From assembly GCA_030699515.1 (NCBI GenBank), contig JAUYME010000068.1, positions 1 through 10,693 of the forward strand: a stretch of 10,693 nt of DNA. Reading direction: 5' to 3'. The position numbers were made by a program, and so were the translations under genes. Below the pieces are notes generated by a model, which searched no databases, was not told the DNA's origin, and saw only the letters and a program-made list of their open reading frames with translations. The DNA is from a bacterium. GTDB taxonomy: Bacteria; Patescibacteriota; Minisyncoccia; UBA6257; 1-14-0-10-44-23. The number at the start of each line of letters is the position of its first letter. Positions within the stretch are counted from its first letter, which is position 1. Positions 7,801 through 10,693 of the stretch are shown one piece after another.

Positions 7801-8077
7801 TTGAATATTCTTCGTCGTACTTTGGTTCATCAAAATAGTAGTCTCCAAAATAAAGTTCCAAGTCTTTGCCGGCATAGTCTTGGATTGGGGAAATTTCATC
7901 AAAAAGTTCTCGTAACCCTTCTTTTAATATCCATTCGTATGAGCTGGTTTGAATTTCGGCTAAGTTTGGCTGCTCAATGCTTTTCCTTTCAAAGGAAGAA
8001 AAAAGTTTTGTCTTGACTTGTCCTGCCGTAGTTACGGCCTTAACTTTGGCAGACTTTTCGCTTGATTTATTTTTCAT
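4817..8077 (-). CDS. rpoB: DNA-directed RNA polymerase subunit beta (RpoB)
   Basis: RpoB forms the other half of the polymerase cleft and holds the rifampicin pocket. It has 1086 aa, shorter than E. coli (1342), without large lineage-specific insertions. Landmarks: PNLAEIQTSSYEWILKEGL (37-55); TERGTFIINGTERVVISQ (131-148); the rifampicin cluster at about 394-424 (SSSQLSQYMNQINPL, then HKRRISAMGPGGL); FDGSNYEDAI (691-700) with the acidic pair Glu697-Asp698; catalytic-region lysines 849 and 857 in GDKLAGRHGNKGVIS; GGQRFGEMEVWALEG near the C-terminus. The cluster carries Asn403 and Ile405 where E. coli has Asp516 and Asn518. The ATG at 8075-8077 is the only plausible start, giving a Lys-rich extension of about 15 residues before the conserved region. 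The bases before it are C-rich, with CCTCCT and no Shine-Dalgarno sequence. rplJL is absent upstream; mltG takes that place. Confidence 0.97.
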   Translation of the reverse strand: MKNKSSEKSAKVKAVTTAGQVKTKLFSSFERKSIEQPNLAEIQTSSYEWILKEGLRELFDEISPIQDYAGKDLELYFGDYYFDEPKYDEEYSKFKDLTFEAPLRVKVKLVNGKTKAKKEQEVYFGDLPLMTERGTFIINGTERVVISQLIRSPGVYFSPNILKGKKHFGAKVIPSRGAWLEMETDSDGTISVKIDRRRKAPVTNLLRIFGLETEEAIKEAFADVDTGELNYISQTLKKDTGKTVDDSYIEIYKRIRPGDLATVENAVSLIDSMFQRNDRYDLSKVGRFKFNERLNLSAKQKDDSLLSLNDIIEIVKEIIRLNNNPAAQADDIDHLGNRRIRTAGEQLQNRLRIGMARLRRIVQDRMSTLDPDLLTPVQLVNARPVISIIKDFFSSSQLSQYMNQINPLAEIEHKRRISAMGPGGLTRERAGFEVRDVHKSHYGRICPIQTPEGPNIGLVNQMANYARLNSMGFIETPYEQVKNGKVTGKIVWLNAHEEEKHKIAHAGIKVKSDGQIINAQVAARINSEPEVCKRSEVDFIDVAPNQTISVATSLIPFLEHDDANRALMGSNMQRQAVPSIMPDAPYVGTGMEEKAALDSGYVITAPEDGEIKEVDARHIIFTSKTKKGKGGMHEWKLNKFKASNEYTSISQKALVLPNQKVKKGQILADGPSIDHGSLALGQNLNVAFLSFDGSNYEDAIILSERVTHADRFTSIHIDDFSIDVRDTKLGPELTTPDIPNVSEDKLKNLDEEGIIRIGAEVQSGDILVGKISPKGESELTSEERLLRAIFGEKARDVKDTSLTMPHGKRGRVVGIKIFSRERGDKLEPGIIKRIQVEIAQVRKVRVGDKLAGRHGNKGVISRILPVEDMPYMEDGTPVDIILNPLGVASRMNIGQIMETSLGWAAKELGFRAQTPALAGASWEDIQEELKKANLPTDGKVVLYDGRTGRPFDQKVTVGVIYMLKLNHLVEDKIHMRSIGPYSLITQQPLGGKAQSGGQRFGEMEVWALEGYAVPNVLQEMLTIKSDDVMGRASAYEAIIRQEKIKAPNAPAAFNVLVKELKSLGLSIDMIGKDGKVINSGEKKKSK

Positions 8078-8079
8078 TT

Positions 8080-8090
8080 AGGAGGGGGGT
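8080..8090 (-). promoter_or_regulatory. C-rich CCUCCU tract directly upstream of the rpoB start
   Basis: In the rpoB mRNA the start codon is preceded by ACCCCCCTCCTAAATG. CCTCCT is the core of the 16S rRNA anti-Shine-Dalgarno sequence, the opposite of a ribosome-binding site. It could pair with the purine-rich AGGAG around 8197-8208 upstream of the leader ORF, or be a protein or RNA binding site. The sequence is plain to see; the role is inferred. Confidence 0.4.
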
Positions 8091-8186
8091 TTAAATTATG
8101 AATAAATGAGGCCTTCCCACAAGCAGGGATAAAATAATTTTTAGAATATAGGCGTGCGAGCACAAAAGAAAAGAACCCATTTCCAT
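8091..8186 (-). CDS. Possible 31-codon leader ORF upstream of rpoB
   Basis: An ATG at 8184-8186 (second in-frame ATG at 8178-8180) opens 31 codons ending with TAA at 8091-8093, 13 nt before the rpoB ATG. The peptide starts MEMGSFLLCSHAY, is hydrophobic in its middle (ILKIILSLLVG) and ends HLFII. I recognise no family. Support comes from the leader context: the purine-rich GGAGAGGAGTTGGAG precedes it, with a GGAG 7 nt from the ATG. That is the only well-spaced Shine-Dalgarno sequence before any start in this window. Translation could feed ribosomes to rpoB by coupling or influence the overlapping hairpin. Chance remains a serious alternative for an ORF this short. Confidence 0.35.
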   Translation of the reverse strand: MEMGSFLLCSHAYILKIILSLLVGRPHLFII

Positions 8187-8191
8187 TGGGC
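8162..8191 (-). terminator. Candidate attenuator or weak intrinsic terminator in the rpoB leader
   Basis: On the minus strand GCCCA (8187-8191), a 7-nt loop and TGGGT (8175-8179) form a short stem, one pair being G-U. It is followed by the U-rich run TCTTTTCTTTTGT (8162-8174). This resembles an intrinsic terminator about 100 nt into the predicted rpoB leader. The 5-bp stem is weak, and the U-rich run can alternatively pair with ACAAAAG at 8208-8214. It could attenuate rpoBC transcription or end read-through from mltG. Confidence 0.35.
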
Positions 8192-8244
8192 TTCTCCAAC
8201 TCCTCTCCTTTTGTTATTTAATGCCAGATGACATCTAGTAGAAC

Positions 8245-8268
8245 GCTTTGAATTAAAGCACTCAAAGC
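8245..8268 (-). other. Stem-loop in the rpoB leader
   Basis: GCTTTGA (8262-8268, minus strand) and TCAAAGC (8245-8251) form a perfect 7-bp stem around a 10-nt loop, extendable by one G-U pair. It starts about 22 nt after the predicted transcription start and precedes the attenuator-like hairpin. It may be a structural element of the leader. No known riboswitch or r-protein binding motif is recognised. Confidence 0.4.
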
Positions 8269-8296
8269 TACAAATCGGATATCGATATGTCAAGTT

Positions 8297-8325
8297 AATA
8301 TAGCGGAGTGGGGAAAATCTGTCAA
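8297..8325 (-). promoter_or_regulatory. Strong sigma-70-type promoter for rpoBC
   Basis: A perfect TTGACA (-35, 8320-8325) is separated by exactly 17 nt from TATATT (-10, 8297-8302; 5 of 6 consensus bases). Transcription would start at an A near 8290, leaving a leader of about 213 nt before rpoB. Two more TTGACA copies flank it, at 8327-8332 and 8288-8293. Neither has a good -10 at a normal distance. This makes rpoBC a transcription unit separate from mltG. Confidence 0.75.
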
Positions 8326-8367
8326 CTGTCAAGAGTGGCTGTTGTGGAATATCGAGGGGGCGCTATT

Positions 8368-8437
8368 GCATTTGGCAAAATCAGCTCTGCAAAGTCTCAA
8401 ATTTCTTAGGCCTTCGCAAAGCTTTTTTGCCAAATGC
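8368..8437 (-). terminator. Long hairpin downstream of mltG (possible mltG terminator or processing site)
   Basis: Arms 8368-8394 and 8412-8437 are inverted repeats with a 17-nt loop. The outer 13 bp (GCATTTGGCAAAA and its complement) are perfect. The inner part has a one/two-base bulge and two pairs that are G-U in minus-strand RNA. Those wobbles favour RNA of the gene strand. The hairpin begins 26 nt after the mltG stop. No U-tract follows it, so termination would not be classically intrinsic. An RNase III site or 3'-end protector is equally possible. Confidence 0.5.
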
Positions 8438-8463
8438 TTCTAGTTGCCTAACTGTTTAGTAGT

Positions 8464-9417
8464 CTATCTTAGGTATTGCGCTCGCTTGGTGTCGTGTTCG
8501 TCAAAAGTTTTGGAAAAAAGCGTCTCGGTTGTTTCCGGATTGCTTAAATAGTAATAGTAGTCGGTGTTAGTTGGAGCAATGGCGGCTTTGATGGCATCTA
8601 GGCCGGGGTTGGCGATTGGAGTTGGCGGAAGGCCGGGGTTTTTGTAAGTGTCGTAAGCGTCTCCGTTATCTTTTGCGTAAATTAGAGTTGCGTCAATTTG
8701 AAGCGCCTGGCCGATTTCCAATCTATTTTGAATAATTCCGGAAACGATTTGCCTGTCTATGCTATCCGGAATTTCTTTTTCCAGCATTGAAGCGATGATT
8801 AAAGTTTCGTATAAATCTTTTCCGCTAAACTCAATTACCGGCAGAGCCTTTTTTTCAAAATTGTTTAATATCTTTCTTAGAATTTGCTCGGGCTCTGAAG
8901 ACAAATCAATGCGGTAGGTATCGGGGAAAAGAAAGCCTTCAAGACTGCTCTTGCCTTTGAGGAATTTATAATCCCCTCTAAGCTCTTCAACCGGGAAATT
9001 TTTCAGTTCTCCTCTCTTTAAAATTCCGAAGTCAGCTAAATTTTGATCTATCTGGTCTAATGTTTTGCCTTCTGAAACCAGAATATCAACTTCATTGTTT
9101 GGCCCTTCGGTAAAAATATCTACAAGTTTTGCCACTGAATTATTTCTTGAGATTTTATACAGGCCCGGCTTAAGCTGGTGGGCGCGGCCTTTCAAGAAAG
9201 CGTATAGTTTAAAAATTGAAGCGGAACGCACCAGGTTTTTTTCTTCCAGGGAAAGTGCAATGTCATCCAGCCCCGCACCTTTAGCGATTGAGAATGCTTG
9301 AATTTCAGCTTGAGTATTTAAATCCATAACCGGGCTAAGCATATAGGAATAGTAAGGAAGCCAAAGCATGGCTAGGACGAAAAGAATAAGTATTGGGATG
9401 ATAATTTTATTTTTCAT
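8464..9417 (-). CDS. mltG: Endolytic murein transglycosylase MltG (YceG-like)
   Basis: MltG cuts nascent peptidoglycan glycan strands at the membrane, ending chain elongation. The 317-aa protein has one N-terminal membrane segment (residues 5-23, IIIPILILFVLAMLW) with the remainder extracytoplasmic. A LysM-like region (about 40-105) precedes the YceG catalytic domain. That domain shows EGFLFPDTY (160-168), IASMLEKE (208-215) with the presumed catalytic Glu213, IIQNRLEIGQALQIDAT (228-244) and YKNPGLPPTPIANPGLDAI (258-276). Length is close to the E. coli protein (about 340). The ATG at 9415-9417 gives a proper membrane anchor. No Shine-Dalgarno sequence precedes it, and the -10 box lies only 12 nt upstream, so the mRNA may be nearly leaderless. 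It follows rodA, a partner in lateral wall synthesis. Stop codon is TAG. Confidence 0.95.
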   Translation of the reverse strand: MKNKIIIPILILFVLAMLWLPYYSYMLSPVMDLNTQAEIQAFSIAKGAGLDDIALSLEEKNLVRSASIFKLYAFLKGRAHQLKPGLYKISRNNSVAKLVDIFTEGPNNEVDILVSEGKTLDQIDQNLADFGILKRGELKNFPVEELRGDYKFLKGKSSLEGFLFPDTYRIDLSSEPEQILRKILNNFEKKALPVIEFSGKDLYETLIIASMLEKEIPDSIDRQIVSGIIQNRLEIGQALQIDATLIYAKDNGDAYDTYKNPGLPPTPIANPGLDAIKAAIAPTNTDYYYYLSNPETTETLFSKTFDEHDTKRAQYLR

Positions 9418-9429
9418 GGCAATTAAAAA

Positions 9430-9438
9430 ATTATAGCA
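9430..9438 (-). promoter_or_regulatory. Extended -10 promoter for mltG
   Basis: The minus strand reads TGC followed by a perfect TATAAT (9430-9435), an extended -10 element. No good -35 is present at 16-18 nt; the best, TAGCCA, is only 14 nt away. Transcription would start about 5 nt before the mltG ATG. Confidence 0.55.
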
Positions 9439-9453
9439 GAAAGATAGATTGGC

Positions 9454-9506
9454 TACGGATTACGGATTTATACGGATATACGGAGTACGAATTAAGAATT
9501 AAGATC
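9454..9506. repeat. Degenerate 7-nt TACGGAT array, seven units
   Basis: On the plus strand: TACGGAT at 9454, 9461 and 9471, TACGGAG at 9479, TACGAAT at 9486, TAAGAAT at 9493 and TAAGATC at 9500, with short spacers of 3 and 1 nt after the second and third units. The word changes step by step along the array. It lies just upstream of the mltG promoter. It resembles the GCGGAT words at 774-836 in content. Confidence 0.7.
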
Positions 9507-9563
9507 TTTTCCCATGCCCTCTCTTTCATTTTAATGACGAGCTTTAGCTTGCTTCCAATCCTG

Positions 9564-9591
9564 GCTACTTGCTACATGCTACTTACTACTT
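9564..9591. repeat. 7-nt tandem repeat, four units, next to the rodA stop
   Basis: GCTACTT, GCTACAT, GCTACTT and ACTACTT follow without gaps on the plus strand, ending 2 bp from the rodA stop codon. The period is the same as at 875-895 and 9454-9506, though the words differ. Confidence 0.7.
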
Positions 9592-9593
9592 TT

Positions 9594-10693
9594 TTAGTTT
9601 ACAGAGCTGTGAAGTTTTACAACGGAAGCGCCTTGTGAATAACGGTTGGCGCTTTGCACCATTCCGATAAGGATTGAATTTGCGATTATGCTAGACCCGC
9701 CATAGCTAAAGAAGGGGAAGGTGATGCCAATCACCGGAAGCATGCCGGTGGCAGAGCCAACATTAAGCAGAAATTGAACTAGAAACATAATGGAAGTTCC
9801 AAGGCAAAGCAAGCGATAGAAGTTGCTGTCGCTATTCATGCCAATAACTAAAATTCTAAAAAGTGCTAAAAGAAAAGCGATAAGCACCACTACCCCGCCA
9901 AGGAAACCCCACTCTTCAATAAATGCGGCATAAACAAAGTCGCTGGCGGCTTCGGGAAGAAAGCCAAGCTGAGTTTGCGTGCCCTGCCTAAAGCCTTTGC
10001 CAAAAAAAGATCCGGAACCGATGGCAATTTTTGCCTGGATGGTTGAGTAATTAATGCCAAGCGGATCATATTCGGGCTGGAAAAAACCGATAATTCTTTC
10101 TTTCTGATAGTCGGCTAAAACAAAGCTCCAAGAAATTGCGGAGAGAATGACAATCATTACCATGCCGGCAATAATATGCTTGCTCTTCAATCCGCTGACC
10201 AAAAGATAGCCAACCCAGATTGCCAAAAGAACGCTCATAGTTCCCATATCCGGCTGAAGGAAGATAAAAAATGCCGGTATCGCAAGATAAATGAAAGAGC
10301 GAAGAATGTTGCTTAACTTGGCGATGCCGATATGGTGCTTTGCGAAGAAATAAGAAAATAGAATAATGATGGCCACCTTCATTAATTCTGCAACCTGAAA
10401 CTGGAAGGGGCCAATGACTAGCCAGCTTCTGGCATTTCTAATTGGGCTGGCAAAAAGGCTGGTGAAAATGAGGGCTGCTAGAGCAACAAAGTAGATTCCT
10501 AAAATAATTAGCGGGTAAGAGCGAAGGGCGCGCCAGTTTAGCGTAGAAAAGTAAAACATCAAGACCACAGCAATTAAAACTGAAATTAGCTGTTGAATAA
10601 AAAAATTAGAGCCAATACTGGCCATCATTAACAGACTGGCTGACATAAGCACTGCAAGCGATGCGTATAGAATCCAATCTTGTTTTTGGAATA
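9594..10693 (-). CDS. rodA: RodA-type SEDS peptidoglycan glycosyltransferase (5' end outside the window)
   Basis: RodA polymerises lipid II into glycan strands for lateral wall growth, with a class B PBP as partner. About 366 residues are visible. The frame is open to the window edge, with FQKQDWILYASLA before the GTG at 10650-10652, so this GTG is internal and the true start lies outside. It is a polytopic membrane protein. SEDS signatures: RNARSWLVIGPFQFQVAELMK, FLQPDMGT, QAKIAIGSGSFFGKGFRQGT, LGFLPEAASDFVYAAFIEE and GMLPVIGITFPFFSYGGSS. The GTQ-x-Q-x-x-FLPE-x-x-x-DF pattern fits RodA better than FtsW, and its Asp (visible residue 251) aligns with the essential SEDS aspartate. It lies upstream of mltG, consistent with an elongation module. 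FtsW is the main alternative. Stop codon is TAA. Confidence 0.9.
   Translation of the reverse strand, partial: FQKQDWILYASLAVLMSASLLMMASIGSNFFIQQLISVLIAVVLMFYFSTLNWRALRSYPLIILGIYFVALAALIFTSLFASPIRNARSWLVIGPFQFQVAELMKVAIIILFSYFFAKHHIGIAKLSNILRSFIYLAIPAFFIFLQPDMGTMSVLLAIWVGYLLVSGLKSKHIIAGMVMIVILSAISWSFVLADYQKERIIGFFQPEYDPLGINYSTIQAKIAIGSGSFFGKGFRQGTQTQLGFLPEAASDFVYAAFIEEWGFLGGVVVLIAFLLALFRILVIGMNSDSNFYRLLCLGTSIMFLVQFLLNVGSATGMLPVIGITFPFFSYGGSSIIANSILIGMVQSANRYSQGASVVKLHSSVN

Noticed and set aside
1081..8077. Alternative genetic code with UGA read as Gly, as in some candidate phyla.
   Set aside because: rpoB and rpoC are full length with no in-frame TGA, and conserved glycines are encoded by normal codons.
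8080..8108. Plus-strand AGGAGG followed 12 nt later by ATG AAT AAA TGA, a three-codon ORF.
   Set aside because: Too short to judge, on the strand opposite to all genes, and the AGGAGG is the complement of the C-rich tract before rpoB.
8141..8332. Minus-strand ORF of 63 codons in the rpoB leader region.
   Set aside because: Its start lies in the -35 region upstream of the predicted transcription start, it has no ribosome-binding site and no recognisable protein features. The 31-codon frame is better supported.
10650..10652. GTG as the rodA start.
   Set aside because: The frame continues upstream to the window edge with FQKQDWILYASLA, which fits the conserved first membrane segment of RodA, so this GTG is internal.

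Overview
The window is a bacterial chromosome segment in which every gene lies on the minus strand. In transcription order (right to left) the genes are: rodA-type SEDS glycosyltransferase (5' end outside the window), mltG, rpoB, rpoC, rpsF and ssb (3' end outside the window). All proteins are intact, with conserved catalytic residues and no frameshifts. The five visible stop codons are TAA or TAG and no reading frame is broken by TGA, so the standard bacterial code fits. The probable source is a small-genome bacterium of the Candidate Phyla Radiation (Patescibacteria, Parcubacteria-like). This is inferred from short RpoB and RpoC (1086 and about 1209 aa) without the large E. coli-type insertions, an rpoBC locus separated from rplJL, starts without Shine-Dalgarno sequences, and intergenic gaps full of short-period repeats. 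The phylum is an inference, not something the sequence proves.

Layout. 9594-10693: RodA, followed by a 176-bp gap with two 7-nt-period arrays and an extended -10 promoter for mltG. 8464-9417: MltG. RodA and MltG form a cell-wall elongation pair: a polymerase that makes glycan strands and an endolytic transglycosylase that ends them. 8078-8463: a 386-bp regulatory gap with a long hairpin after mltG, a near-consensus sigma-70 promoter, a predicted leader of about 213 nt with a possible attenuator, a 31-codon leader ORF with the only convincing Shine-Dalgarno sequence in the window, and a C-rich CCUCCU tract directly before the rpoB start. 4817-8077 and 1081-4710: RNA polymerase beta and beta', separated by a 106-bp gap almost filled by an inverted-repeat element. 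711-1080: a 370-bp gap made of at least six different repeats or palindromes plus a likely rpsF promoter. 318-710: ribosomal protein bS6. 187-317: a gap with a second copy of the rpoB/rpoC inverted-repeat element. 1-186: N-terminus of SSB, the usual neighbour of bS6.

No IS element, phage gene, CRISPR array, tRNA or rRNA was seen. The protein-coding content is ordinary housekeeping. The unusual material is between the genes: a two-copy inverted-repeat family whose arm differences are mostly G-U compatible on the strand opposite to the genes, a mosaic of 7-, 9- and 12-nt-period repeats, and the rpoB leader.
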